DNA from: Myxococcales bacterium
Lineage (GTDB): Bacteria; Myxococcota_A; Polyangia; Palsa-1104; JAEUJZ01
Assembly (NCBI GenBank): GCA_016794505.1
Contig: JAEUJZ010000117.1
Coordinates: forward strand, 62,001-126,000
DNA: 64,000 nt
Direction of reading: 5' to 3'
The notes below the pieces were generated by a model. It ran no database searches. It saw only the letters and a program-made list of their open reading frames with translations, and had not been told where the DNA came from. Position numbers and translations under genes: made by a program. Positions 1 to 8,650 of the stretch are shown here, piece after piece (position 1 is the first letter of the stretch; each line of letters starts with the position of its first letter).

Positions 1-1445
1 GGCGATGTAGCGATTGACGGAGAAGGCGGTGTAGCGAGCGTCTCGGACGGCGGTGCAGCAAGCGTCTCACGCTGGGGCGCAGCGCCTTTGTCAGAAAGCG
101 GTGCTGCTTGGGCGACGCTGTCGTGTCGGCCGGTGCGTTTCGTCGGCGGCTCGTTCGCTGAGGCATCGACGCCGCGCTCGGCGGCTGGCGCGGGGCCGGG
201 CGGATCTTTGCTGTCGGTCTCGGCAGTCGCTGTGGGAAGCCGGACGGTCTCGCGGGGCGGGCTGTCCAGCTTTGGCTCGCGTGCGACGCTTCCCAGATCC
301 GAGCGCGGCGGGATATCCGGGAGCGGCGGGGCCTTGGCCGGTACATCCAAGACTTCTTCGACCGACGTCGGCGCGATACCGGCGGCGAGAAGCCACTCGG
401 CCGCTTCGTCAGAGCCCAGAGCCACCGGGCTGCGGTCGCTGGTCTGCGTCCGCTTGCTGGGCGGTGTGTCGTGGCTGTGTTTGGGCGCATAGGCCGTCGC
501 TGGGCCGCTTAGAGCCGCCGCGGTGGTCGCCGACAGCGGGGCCAGCGCAGCCAGCGCCGAAGGCGACAGCGCACTTTGATTGGAAAACAGCGAAGGCGAA
601 ACGTTTGAAGCTGAGGCCACGCCTTCTAGAGATCTGTAGAGACGATCTAGTTGGTTATTTTGATAAATAAGCAAAACAACATATTTTTCGCTGCATACTA
701 CATAATAGCTGTGTACGGCAGTGGACCCGAGCGCGGCCGCCGAGATGCCCCCTGGCTCGGTCGAAGGCAGGCGCAGAAGGTACTGAGCCAGGCCTTGGCC
801 CAGCATGCCGAACTGGGCCACGGTGTTCGCCTTTCGCTCGGCCATCCGCGTCGTCATGATGGGCCAGGGGCCGTCGTGGCCGTCGGGCTGCCACTCGAAC
901 AGCCAGCGCTCTTCGGTGCTGCCGGGCGGTGTCTCGTACAGGCGGGCGGCCGAGTCGGTGTAGCGCACGCTGCCGTGCCGGCCAGCGGCTAAGAGCAGCT
1001 CGACGACCGAGAAGAAATAGCGCTCGCCAGCCAGACGCTCAGTCGGGTTTGGCTGCTCGACCATGCGAATCTTGCCGAGATCGCAGAGCTCGGAAATGCG
1101 GCGCAGCGCGCGGGCCGTGACTCCGCACAAACAGCGACGGGCGATCAGCGGGATATTGTGCAGCTGAAGGCCCTCGGTCACGCTGAGCGGCTGCCCCATG
1201 AGCAGCTTCTGCAGCGTCGGGGCCACGGGGGCGCCTTCGCGGAAGAAGGCTTCATCGATGTGCGTGTCTCCTTCGACCTCGGCAGCGATTCCGACCATGC
1301 CGGCGTCCAGGCTGATGCGGCCGACCAGCTGGTCGCTTTCGCTGTGAAACGTCAGCGCCCGCACACGGGGTGAGGCGGCGACTCGCTCGATGACGAGCAG
1401 CAGCATGGAAAAGCGACGGAACCGTTCGAAATAAAAATCAGACAC
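1..1445 (-). CDS. Partial hypothetical protein, possibly DUF4388/PATAN-like, with Pro/Ala-rich C-terminal region (runs off left end)
   Basis: This reading frame is open on the minus strand from a GTG at 1445 to the first base of the window, so the 3' end is missing. Earlier in-frame ATGs at 1490 and 1484 are possible; I prefer 1445 because the protein then starts MSDFYFERFRRF, but no start has a strong ribosome site. The first ~240 residues look globular, with the phrase GRISLDAGMVGIAAEVEG and later a region of alternating leucines. This resembles the DUF4388 (PATAN) modules common in myxobacterial signalling proteins, but I recognise it only by style. From about residue 265 the protein becomes Ala/Pro/Thr/Ser rich and ends, as far as visible, in repeats such as ETLAAPPS and ETLATPPS, likely a disordered linker to a missing C-terminal part. 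A short AT-rich patch (650-715) encodes the hydrophobic stretch SYYVVCSEKYVVLLIYQNN. Confidence 0.65.
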   Translation of the reverse strand, partial: MSDFYFERFRRFSMLLLVIERVAASPRVRALTFHSESDQLVGRISLDAGMVGIAAEVEGDTHIDEAFFREGAPVAPTLQKLLMGQPLSVTEGLQLHNIPLIARRCLCGVTARALRRISELCDLGKIRMVEQPNPTERLAGERYFFSVVELLLAAGRHGSVRYTDSAARLYETPPGSTEERWLFEWQPDGHDGPWPIMTTRMAERKANTVAQFGMLGQGLAQYLLRLPSTEPGGISAAALGSTAVHSYYVVCSEKYVVLLIYQNNQLDRLYRSLEGVASASNVSPSLFSNQSALSPSALAALAPLSATTAAALSGPATAYAPKHSHDTPPSKRTQTSDRSPVALGSDEAAEWLLAAGIAPTSVEEVLDVPAKAPPLPDIPPRSDLGSVAREPKLDSPPRETVRLPTATAETDSKDPPGPAPAAERGVDASANEPPTKRTGRHDSVAQAAPLSDKGAAPQRETLAAPPSETLATPPSPSIATS

Positions 1446-1610
1446 CCTAGCTTCCCAACTCGCAGTCGCCACCCCGACTGCCATGCTCATTGCGGGCGCC
1501 GCCCTGGCGCCGAACGCAGACGATCATAACAAACCTTGTAAAGCCACTGACGGCGGGATTTTGCAGTGATGCACGCGTTCCAGTCGGACCACGACTGGCG
1601 CAGAAAATGC

Positions 1611-1627
1611 CATTTGGGCAAATGCCC
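1611..1627. promoter_or_regulatory. Overlapping inverted repeats upstream of the response regulator
   Basis: CATTTG-GG-CAAATG (1611-1624) overlaps GGGCA-AA-TGCCC (1616-1627). A further pair, CGGACC (1642-1647) and GGTCCG (1664-1669), follows. They lie in the gap between the divergent genes starting at 1445 and 1712, so an operator is plausible, but no regulator can be assigned. Confidence 0.25.
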
Positions 1628-1711
1628 AGCGGACGGAGTACCGGACCGAAAATCGTGGCTTGTGGTCCGTGCCGCATCCCCTGAAAATGGCCGGCAGAGG
1701 GACGGTGCGGA

Positions 1712-2422
1712 ATGCCCCGCCGCAAGCTGGTCAACCCGGACGCTGCTTCAGCCGTTGCGAAACGGCGCATCGTGGTCGTCGATGACCACGCGATCGTGCG
1801 CGAGGGATTGTGCGAGCTACTTCAGCGAGAGCCGGATCTGCAAGTGGTTGGGCAGGCGAGCCATGCTCGCGAAGCGGCGGCGCTGTGTGCGCGTCTGCGG
1901 CCCGACTGCATCCTGCTCGATCTGACGCTCGGACGGGACAGCGCCTTTTCGCTGATCGCCGAGCTTCGCGCCGCTCATCCACGTACCGCGATCTTGGTGG
2001 TGTCGATGCACGACGAGATGGTCTTTGCTGAGCGCGCTCTGCGCGGTGGGGCCAACGGCTATGTCTGCAAGCACGAACAGATGCAGGTGCTCTTGACGGC
2101 GATTCGGCGCGTTTTGGCTGGCAAGACGCACGTGTCCGAGCGGGTCAACGAGCTGCTTCTGCGTTCGTTTCATGGACCGGCTTCGTCTCCGCGAGAAACC
2201 GCCGGACTCGCGCGCCTGTCGAATCGCGAGCTAGAGATCCTGCGCTACATCGGCCACGGCCTGAAGTCGGCCAAGATCGCCGCGACGCTTGGACTTTCGG
2301 CCAAGACCGTGGATGCGCACCGCGAACACATCAAAGACAAGCTGGGGATCGCCACCAGCACTGAGCTGACTGTGGCGGCTGTCAACTGGCTGCGCGACGG
2401 CTTCCTGAACGACTCGAAGTAG
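1712..2422 (+). CDS. NarL/FixJ-family response regulator (REC + LuxR-type HTH)
   Basis: A 236-aa two-component response regulator. An N-terminal extension of about 18 residues precedes a receiver domain (about 19-140) with the acidic pair D24/D25, the phospho-acceptor D70 in the phrase ILLDLTLG, S98 in the Thr/Ser position and K120. A LuxR-type helix-turn-helix follows (about 165-225), with the typical LSNRELEILRYIGHG start and the recognition segment LSAKTVDAHREHIKDKLG. It should be phosphorylated by a histidine kinase and then bind DNA as a dimer. No kinase gene adjoins it, so it is an orphan in this window. It lies divergent from the gene at 1-1445, with palindromes in the shared upstream region. 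Confidence 0.93.
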   Translation: MPRRKLVNPDAASAVAKRRIVVVDDHAIVREGLCELLQREPDLQVVGQASHAREAAALCARLRPDCILLDLTLGRDSAFSLIAELRAAHPRTAILVVSMHDEMVFAERALRGGANGYVCKHEQMQVLLTAIRRVLAGKTHVSERVNELLLRSFHGPASSPRETAGLARLSNRELEILRYIGHGLKSAKIAATLGLSAKTVDAHREHIKDKLGIATSTELTVAAVNWLRDGFLNDSK

Positions 2423-2551
2423 CCGCTCGGCCAGGGCCGCCATCGACGCGCGTTGAGCGTTGAGCGCTGGGGCCGCGGCCGCGACGTGCTGAAGTCGCGG
2501 AAGCTCGCATGCAACGCGTCGCTGCCTTGGGACCGTGCTAGGTTTTCCACC

Positions 2552-3709
2552 ATGAGCACATCTACGCCGCACGGACCGACGGACACACCAACCCCATCGC
2601 GCAGCGAGCTGTTTTCACCCGTGTCGTTTCGCAACGGCGTCACCGCAAAGAACCGCGTGGCGCTGGCGCCGATGACCAATGTGCAAAGTCACGACGACGG
2701 TAGTCTGTCGGATGACGAGCTGGCCTGGCTCGTGCGGCGAGCGCGCGGCGGCTTTGGCCTGATCGAAACCTGCGCCGCGCACGTGAGCCCCGAAGGCCAA
2801 GGCTTTCCCGGCGAGCTGGGAGTCTTCGACGATCGGCTGCTGCCGGGCCTGACGCGCTTGGCGACGGCTCTGCGGTCCGAGGGGGCCCAATCGTCGGTGC
2901 CGTCGGTGCCGCCTGTGTCCATCGTTCAGCTTTTCCATGGGGGGGCACGGGCTTCGCAGCGACTGACGGGCCAGCGATCATTCAGCGCCAGCGAGCAGCC
3001 GAGCGATCCCGAAAACCCGCGGGCCGCGACCGAGGAAGACATCGTGCGCACCATCGCCGCGTTTCGCGCGGCGGCGCTGCGGGCACTGCGGGCAGGCTTC
3101 GATGGCGTCGAGCTGCACGGGGCGCACGGATACATTTTGGGGCAGTTCTTAAGCCGCACGCAGAACCAGCGCAGCGACGGCTGGGGCGGCGACTTGGCAG
3201 GCCGGGCGCGCTTTCTTCGTGAAGCCTTGCGCGCGGTGCGGGCGGCCGTGCCCGCCTCGTTTGTCGTCGGAGTCCGCTTGTCACCCGAGGACTTTGGCCA
3301 GGCCAAGGGCCTTGATCTCGACGAGAGTCTGCAGGTGGCAAGCTGGCTGTGCGAAGACGGCATCGACTTTTTGCATGTCTCGCTGTGGCAGGCCCAGCGC
3401 AACACGCAGAAGCGACCGAGTGAGCACGCGATGCCCCTGTTTCGCAAAGCGTGCCCAAGCGACGTGCGCTTGATTGCGGCCGGGGCGGTGTGGACGGTCG
3501 AGGAAGCGCAGGCCCTTTTGGACAAAGGCACAGACATCGTCGCGCTGGGGCGGGCGGCGATCGCCAACCCAGACTGGCCCCTTTTGGCCCGCGATGTCGC
3601 GTGGTCGCCGAAGCGTCCACCCCTTTCGGCGGCTGAGCTTCACGAACGAGCGGTAAGTCCCAAGCTGGTGAGCTACCTGCGCAACTTCCGCGGCTTCGTC
3701 GCTGAGTAG
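2552..3709 (+). CDS. NADH:flavin oxidoreductase / Old Yellow Enzyme family protein
   Basis: A 385-aa TIM-barrel FMN enzyme. The ATG at 2552 is chosen over the longer frame from 2453 because the conserved part begins with LFSPVSFRNGVTAKNRVALAPM, the usual OYE N-terminus, soon after it. Visible family motifs are the LAPMT flavin-binding strand, the VELHGAHGYILGQFLS segment carrying the substrate-anion His pair (HGAH), the RTQNQRSDGWGG loop, and the C-terminal phosphate-binding part AAGAVWTVEEAQ followed by VALGRAAIANPDW. Such enzymes reduce activated alkenes or related substrates with NAD(P)H; the substrate cannot be told. It follows the response regulator by about 130 bases in the same direction and may or may not be co-transcribed. 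Confidence 0.92.
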   Translation: MSTSTPHGPTDTPTPSRSELFSPVSFRNGVTAKNRVALAPMTNVQSHDDGSLSDDELAWLVRRARGGFGLIETCAAHVSPEGQGFPGELGVFDDRLLPGLTRLATALRSEGAQSSVPSVPPVSIVQLFHGGARASQRLTGQRSFSASEQPSDPENPRAATEEDIVRTIAAFRAAALRALRAGFDGVELHGAHGYILGQFLSRTQNQRSDGWGGDLAGRARFLREALRAVRAAVPASFVVGVRLSPEDFGQAKGLDLDESLQVASWLCEDGIDFLHVSLWQAQRNTQKRPSEHAMPLFRKACPSDVRLIAAGAVWTVEEAQALLDKGTDIVALGRAAIANPDWPLLARDVAWSPKRPPLSAAELHERAVSPKLVSYLRNFRGFVAE

Positions 3710-3898
3710 CCTCGTCGGCACCGCATAGCCGCCTGGTTTCCCGACGCGGTTTGGCCCAGCGGTTCCCCGGTGCCGTCGATAATAACGGCCGGGCTTGGCC
3801 GGGCTTGCGGCGGGGGCTTGCCAACGAGCCATGTCGTTTCGTGTGCGGGACGCGTTGACCGAGCGGAAGCGACAGTGCGATGATGTCCAAGCCCTTTC

Positions 3899-5011
3899 AT
3901 GACTTCTGCTGCCGCCAACAACCCGCAGTCTTTGGTGGGTGTGACCCTGGCGGGAGTGTACGCGCTGGATCGGCTGTTGAATGAGGCCCGTCACGGGGCC
4001 TTGTTTGATGCGAGACACATCCGCACGGGCGTTCGCTATGCCGTGCGCTTGATTCGCACCGATGCCGCGCGTCGCACGGCCCTGGTCGACCACCTAAAAA
4101 AGCTCGCCACGGTGATCCATCCGCACCTCGTCGTGCCCCACGAGATTCAGGTGCTGCCCGATGAGCAGCTTGTCATCGCGACTCCGTTTTTGCCTGGGCA
4201 GGATCTGAACCAGCGAATTGCGGCGCGCGGCAAGCTGAGCAACGCCGAGGGGCAAGCGGTGATGCGCCAGCTTGCCTCGGTGCTGCATGCACTGCAGCAA
4301 GCGGGAAGCTCGCACGGCAACCTCAGCGCGACCAATGTGTTTTTCTGTCGCCACGACGACCTGGCGGTTGACTCGCCACTGTCCGACGGAAAAGGCACGC
4401 ATCGCGTGGTGCTGATCGACGCGGGCTTGTCGATCTTGGACGGCAACACGCCCAGCAGCGCCGACGATCAGCGAGCGCTGGGGCGCATGATCAACGCCTT
4501 TGTCTCGGATCTGGCCCCCGGTGTTCGGCATGTTTTGGAGCGAACGCAGGAAGCGAATCCCGACTCGCGCTATCGCAGCATTGCCGATCTGTGGCGGTTT
4601 TTCGACGAAGCGAGCAGCGCGAAAAACGGTCCGGCTGCGAAGCCCGTGCGAGCCGTAGCGACCACGGTGGTGCCGTCGCTCAAGTTCGATCCCAAGGCAG
4701 GTGGCCAGCGCCGCCGCCCGTACATCTTGGGCAGCGCCGCTGCCCTGGGCTTGGTCGTGGTCGCAGTGGTGGCGATCCTGGCGGGGCGGAAGCCGCGGCC
4801 CCCGGCGGAATATTTCGGCAATAGCCCTGCTGTCCCGACGGAACCTGCGAGAGTGGATGCAGGGACCTCGGCGGGCAGCCCTGGGACCGGCAAAGAGACC
4901 GCCATGCAGGATTCCGCTTCAGCGCCTGCACCCGCTGGATCCGATGACGCCCCTGCTGAGCCCAAGGCCGGCAAAGGCAGCAAGAAGAAGAAGGGCAAGA
5001 AGAGCCGCTAG
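3899..5011 (+). CDS. Membrane-anchored Ser/Thr pseudokinase-like protein
   Basis: A 370-aa protein with a degenerate Hanks-type kinase fold (about 13-240). The fold is recognisable from a beta-strand start (VTLAGVYALDRLL), the hinge phrase LVIATPFLPGQDLNQRI and the catalytic-loop position SHGNLSATNVFF. The VAIK lysine is replaced (YAVRLIR), HRD reads HGN so the catalytic Asp is lost, and DFG reads DAG. Phosphotransfer is therefore unlikely. A single transmembrane helix follows (around 280-298, ILGSAAALGLVVVAVVAILAG), then a Pro/Ala-rich tail ending in a lysine cluster (KKKKGKK). This suggests a cytoplasmic sensing or scaffold domain anchored in the inner membrane. It sits about 30 bases upstream of a lipoprotein gene and likely shares its transcript. 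Confidence 0.82.
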   Translation: MTSAAANNPQSLVGVTLAGVYALDRLLNEARHGALFDARHIRTGVRYAVRLIRTDAARRTALVDHLKKLATVIHPHLVVPHEIQVLPDEQLVIATPFLPGQDLNQRIAARGKLSNAEGQAVMRQLASVLHALQQAGSSHGNLSATNVFFCRHDDLAVDSPLSDGKGTHRVVLIDAGLSILDGNTPSSADDQRALGRMINAFVSDLAPGVRHVLERTQEANPDSRYRSIADLWRFFDEASSAKNGPAAKPVRAVATTVVPSLKFDPKAGGQRRRPYILGSAAALGLVVVAVVAILAGRKPRPPAEYFGNSPAVPTEPARVDAGTSAGSPGTGKETAMQDSASAPAPAGSDDAPAEPKAGKGSKKKKGKKSR

Positions 5012-5041
5012 CGGCGCCGCGGGTTTTGCTATGGTGCGCAC

Positions 5042-5782
5042 GTGCGCTGGATCCATGGCAAAACCCAGCCGCTGTTTCGTGCGCTGCAGGTGGCAATCCT
5101 CGGCGGGCTGGGCTGCCTGTCCTTCGGCTGCGTGGGCTCGGCCGGGGAAGAGCTAGCCATCGCGGTGGTGGCGCCCCTGTCAGCCAGCGTCGGTCGCGAG
5201 GTCAGTGTGCCGTTGGCAGTGCCGGTTCGCGCCGCCAGTGCCGCCGATGCCAGTCAGGAAACGGTCGAGTGGAACTGGCGCTCGCTGACGCTGCCAGATC
5301 TTCCGAGTCGGCTGCGTCGCCCGTCGCTGACGACGTACACACTGGGGCGAGCCGTGTGGCGCTGGACGCCGGTCGCCACCGACGAAGGACCGCAGGAGAT
5401 CGAGTTTTCTGCGCGCATCCTGCCGAACGGAGGGCACGGCCTGACCACGCTGCGCTTCGTCGTCGATTCCGGCGTGGCCGCTGCCCTGTTCCGTGAGCCC
5501 GTGGGCGAAGGCACGACCTTGGATCTGCGACGCCAAGAGTGCGTGCATATCGCCATCGTCGTCGAGTCCTCGGCTTCGCCGCGCGTCGATCTGTCGTTGG
5601 GCGGTGATCCGCCCGAAAACGCCACGCTGGTCCCGCAGAGTGACACGACGGGAGAGCTGGTCTTCTGCCCGAGTCCCGAGCAAGTGACAGCCGACACGAT
5701 CTATCCCTTTGTCTTGCTGGCCAGCGACGGCAAGCAGACCATACAGAAGGCCTATGTGGTCGTCCTGGTGAGGGCGACATGA
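5042..5782 (+). CDS. Putative lipoprotein of unknown function
   Basis: A 246-aa protein starting at GTG 5042. The N-terminus has a basic/hydrophobic signal ending in a lipobox (LSFGC), so it should be lipidated and face the periplasm or outer membrane. The mature part is mostly predicted beta: it speaks of immunoglobulin-like or cadherin-like modules (for example WRWTPVATDEGPQEIEFSARI, a layout seen in extracellular Ig-like folds), but I do not recognise a named family. Its stop codon overlaps the ATG of the next gene (ATGA at 5779-5782), so the two are translationally coupled. The upstream pseudokinase is about 30 bases away, giving a likely three-gene unit linking a membrane signalling protein to two secreted lipoproteins. 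Confidence 0.75.
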   Translation: MRWIHGKTQPLFRALQVAILGGLGCLSFGCVGSAGEELAIAVVAPLSASVGREVSVPLAVPVRAASAADASQETVEWNWRSLTLPDLPSRLRRPSLTTYTLGRAVWRWTPVATDEGPQEIEFSARILPNGGHGLTTLRFVVDSGVAAALFREPVGEGTTLDLRRQECVHIAIVVESSASPRVDLSLGGDPPENATLVPQSDTTGELVFCPSPEQVTADTIYPFVLLASDGKQTIQKAYVVVLVRAT

Positions 5783-7941
5783 GGCCGCGCTGCGTGGCAT
5801 CGTGGGCGCTTTTGGCCTGCGTCGTCGGCCTTATGGCATGCGGCAAGGGGAGCGCACCTGCGCTTTCGGATCCAGACCCTGGACTGGCTGACTTGACGCT
5901 GCTTGACGTGGGGCCGCGCACCATCACACCGGGTACGCCGATTACGCTGAGCGGCCGTGGCTTTCCCAGCGCGGGCGATGGCACGATCTCGCTGCGCCTG
6001 CGCGGCAGCATCAAGGCGCCTAGTGGCGGCACCAGCAAGTTCGATGTGCGTCTGCGCGCCGTTCGCAAGAGCGCGACCAGTGCCCAGGTGGCGGCCGATG
6101 GCGACTTCTTTGCGGCGCTGGGCGGCTTCGACGGCACGATCGACGCGCAGGCGGTGCTGATGGTCGATAGCGCCATCGACTTGACGACCCATGTCGTTGA
6201 GCCGCTGCGCGTGAACCTGGAAGTCGCGCGCGTCCTGGCGCCGCGCCTGGACAGCGTCGAGCTGGCCGCAGCGATGGCGTCGTCATCGGCCAAAGATCGC
6301 GTTCACCCGAACGACTGGGTGATCGTGCGCGGCGACAACCTGCTTCTTGATCCCAGCGAAGGGCAGACGACGGCGGTGCTCGACGGCTGCTTTTTGCCCG
6401 AAGGACAGACCGGGACCTGCGTGGCCACAGGGACCCTGGTGCGAGGCGTCGAGGTGCTGGTGCGCCCCGTGTCGCCCCTGGATCGCCGCGTTGGCATCTT
6501 TCCCTGGTCGCCGGTTATCCATGGGATTCGCCCCGGTCGCTTCGTCGGCACCGTGGGACTAAAGAACCAGCAGCGCAGCGTTCGTGGGCCGGCGCGGTCC
6601 GATCCGCGCGTGCTGAGCGTGGCCCAGGTTCCGCCCGAGCTGGTCAGCCTGTCGCCGAATGCAGCCGGTCTCGGCCAGTACATTGAGCTGCTGGGAGCTG
6701 GCTTTATCGGCGGCTCGACGCGCTTCGTGCCCGATCCATCCGCCAGTCCGGCCGGCCCGCCCACGTCAACCGGAGCGGCATCCCCTGGCCAGGTGACGAT
6801 CCTCAGGCTGCGCGGGCAGTTCACGCTGGATGGCTCGCCGATTGTGCTGCCGGTGGAGCTCGATGTGGTGGTCGAGTGGCTGCCGCGCTTTCCCAGCGGT
6901 CCCGTCGGTCGCTATGTCCTCGACGAGACCGATGCCATGGGGCAAGCACTGGCCCCGCGCGGCGGGCTGCGACAGGTCAGTGGCACGTTTTCCGGCAGCG
7001 CCAGCTTGGCCCTGCGCTATGGCAAAGAGTCGGTGCCGAGCAAGTCGACAAACCTGACGCTGCGGCTTCTGCGCCCCAAGCAGCTGGTGCTTTTGACGTT
7101 CTTGCCCTCGTATCAAGAGAGCCTGCGCCTGTTTGGGCTGCGCGCCATCGACCGCGCGGTGCGGGCTCGCGTCTTGGATGTGGCGCGGCGCGACTACAGC
7201 GGCTTGGCCGTCGAGTTCCGTGAAGTCGAACCCGAGCACGCGCCGCCCGAGGATTTCGCGCACTATGCCGAAGTCGAGATTGGCGGCAGCGATCCCAACG
7301 GCCTGGGCTATCTGGGATACGACAACACGCCGGGGCGCGATCTGGGCAACGCGCGCTTGTACGACCGCATCGGTGGCGTGAATGCCGTGACGCAAAGCGA
7401 CGGCTCGCCTGGCTATGGCGGCGTCTTTTCCGAGCAGCTTCTGGGATTTTCCGCGCACCCCGGACGCGTCGAAAAGATCAAGATACCGGCGCAGGATGCC
7501 GAGCTGTTCGATTCGATCTTCGATCCGCTGCGGCCCGATCAAGGGGGCGAAGTCGCGGCGCTTGCCGAGGTCGCAGGGATTCCGGCGCTCAGCAACGGAT
7601 CGATCTGCCCAGCGCTGGCGAACGATCGAGCGCGGGTGATTGCCTGCGCCGTTCTGGTGCTGGGAAACCTGATCGGCACCACCATGACGCACGAGCTTGG
7701 CCACAGCCTGGGCTTGGCCAATCCGTCGAGCAAGTCGGGCAGCTATCACAACAACGGCCAGGTCATGGGCCGCATCATGAACCCCGGCGGGCTGCGCAGC
7801 TTTCGCGAGCGCGCCGAGCTAGCCGGCAGCGGGCCCGCGGTCTTCTGCGACTCAGACTTTGCCTACCTGCAGAAGATCCTGCCGGACCGCGACGAGAGCC
7901 CAGGCCGACCGCAGCGCCAGCGCCCCCCTTGCCTCGACTAA
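5779..7941 (+). CDS. Large lipoprotein with IPT/TIG-like domains and a metzincin-like zinc-protease motif
   Basis: A 720-aa protein with a signal peptide and lipobox (LMAC, Cys at about 21). The N-terminal half carries beta-sandwich segments resembling IPT/TIG domains, for example PRTITPGTPITLSGRGF near residue 45 and PNAAGLGQYIELLGAGF near 295. The C-terminal third holds a zinc-site motif H638-E639-x-x-H642-x-x-G645, where the third ligand position of the classical metzincin HExxHxxGxxH is N648. A later RIMNPGG resembles a Met-turn, and a nearby SYHNN could offer another His. It is therefore probably a surface metalloprotease of metzincin type with an unusual third ligand, or an inactive relative. 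The start overlaps the stop of the preceding lipoprotein gene. Confidence 0.8.
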   Translation: MRPRCVASWALLACVVGLMACGKGSAPALSDPDPGLADLTLLDVGPRTITPGTPITLSGRGFPSAGDGTISLRLRGSIKAPSGGTSKFDVRLRAVRKSATSAQVAADGDFFAALGGFDGTIDAQAVLMVDSAIDLTTHVVEPLRVNLEVARVLAPRLDSVELAAAMASSSAKDRVHPNDWVIVRGDNLLLDPSEGQTTAVLDGCFLPEGQTGTCVATGTLVRGVEVLVRPVSPLDRRVGIFPWSPVIHGIRPGRFVGTVGLKNQQRSVRGPARSDPRVLSVAQVPPELVSLSPNAAGLGQYIELLGAGFIGGSTRFVPDPSASPAGPPTSTGAASPGQVTILRLRGQFTLDGSPIVLPVELDVVVEWLPRFPSGPVGRYVLDETDAMGQALAPRGGLRQVSGTFSGSASLALRYGKESVPSKSTNLTLRLLRPKQLVLLTFLPSYQESLRLFGLRAIDRAVRARVLDVARRDYSGLAVEFREVEPEHAPPEDFAHYAEVEIGGSDPNGLGYLGYDNTPGRDLGNARLYDRIGGVNAVTQSDGSPGYGGVFSEQLLGFSAHPGRVEKIKIPAQDAELFDSIFDPLRPDQGGEVAALAEVAGIPALSNGSICPALANDRARVIACAVLVLGNLIGTTMTHELGHSLGLANPSSKSGSYHNNGQVMGRIMNPGGLRSFRERAELAGSGPAVFCDSDFAYLQKILPDRDESPGRPQRQRPPCLD

Positions 7942-8059
7942 GAGACCGCTGGCGAACGGGTGAAAGACAATTGCAACATAAATGCAGAGACTTGAAATTG
8001 TAAATCAATATTAAAATTACGACAAATTATATATGCATATGATTACATAGGTGATTAAT
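7942..8059. other. AT-rich intergenic stretch between convergent genes
   Basis: About 118 bases between two converging stop codons. From about 7965 to 8060 the sequence is very AT-rich compared with its GC-rich surroundings and includes ATATGCATAT-type short palindromes. I see no open frame, no GC-rich terminator stem and no repeat longer than a few bases. It could be a transcription-end zone or a relic of inserted DNA. Confidence 0.5.
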
Positions 8060-8650
8060 TCAACGCGATTCGAGTGGAGGCAATAGGCCATAGTGTTCGA
8101 TGTCGGCGAGGGTTCCGTCGTTGGCGCGGATGTGGCGCTGCTGGCGACCTTCCAGCGTGAATCCGGCGAGCTCAGCGACGCGGCGGCTGCGCTGATTGCG
8201 CGAGTCGAGGTGCAGGTGCAGGCGCTTGGCCCCCAGCTCGCGAATGGCAAAATCGACGATGCCACGCACCGCTTCGGTGACGTAGCCCTGTCCCCAGAAC
8301 GACTTGCGCGCCCAATAGCCGACTTCAAAGCGCGGCACGCTCCAGTCCATGCGCACAAGACCGCTGGATGCCACCAGCGTGTTTGTGCCTTTGAGAAAGG
8401 CCAACAGCCACAGTTCTTCGCGACGTAGCCACTTGGCCGCGGCTTCGCGCATCATGGCTTCGCTTTCGTCCAGCGTCGGTCGCTGCTTGGCCCAAGGGAC
8501 CCAGGCGGCGAGATCGTCCCAGGTCTCAAGCACTGCGGCATTTAGCTCGGCGCCATCGCCGGGCCGCGGGGCTCGAATGGCAAGACGCTCGGTTGCAAAG
8601 TGGTCAGGAAAGTTCAGCAGCACGGGGTTCATCCGGCCCTCATTTTTCAT
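8060..8650 (-). CDS. GNAT acetyltransferase, RimJ/RimL-like
   Basis: A 196-aa acetyltransferase of the RimJ/RimL type. The N-terminus shows the family phrase ATERLAIRAPRPGDGAELNAA, and the acetyl-CoA loop region reads FWGQGYVTEAVRGIVDFA, followed by LHLHLDSRNQRSRRVAELAGF, the typical last helix and strand. Such enzymes acetylate N-terminal amines of ribosomal proteins or small amines or antibiotics; the substrate here is unknown. The ATG at 8650 overlaps the last 11 bases of coaBC (an ATG at 8632 is also possible), so it is translated from the same message as the exopolysaccharide/coaBC unit. Confidence 0.9.
   Translation of the reverse strand: MKNEGRMNPVLLNFPDHFATERLAIRAPRPGDGAELNAAVLETWDDLAAWVPWAKQRPTLDESEAMMREAAAKWLRREELWLLAFLKGTNTLVASSGLVRMDWSVPRFEVGYWARKSFWGQGYVTEAVRGIVDFAIRELGAKRLHLHLDSRNQRSRRVAELAGFTLEGRQQRHIRANDGTLADIEHYGLLPPLESR

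Noticed and set aside
53..670. Plus-strand open frames of 205 and 134 aa at the left end
   Set aside because: They are antisense to the partial minus-strand gene, whose frame is open over the whole stretch and reads more naturally.
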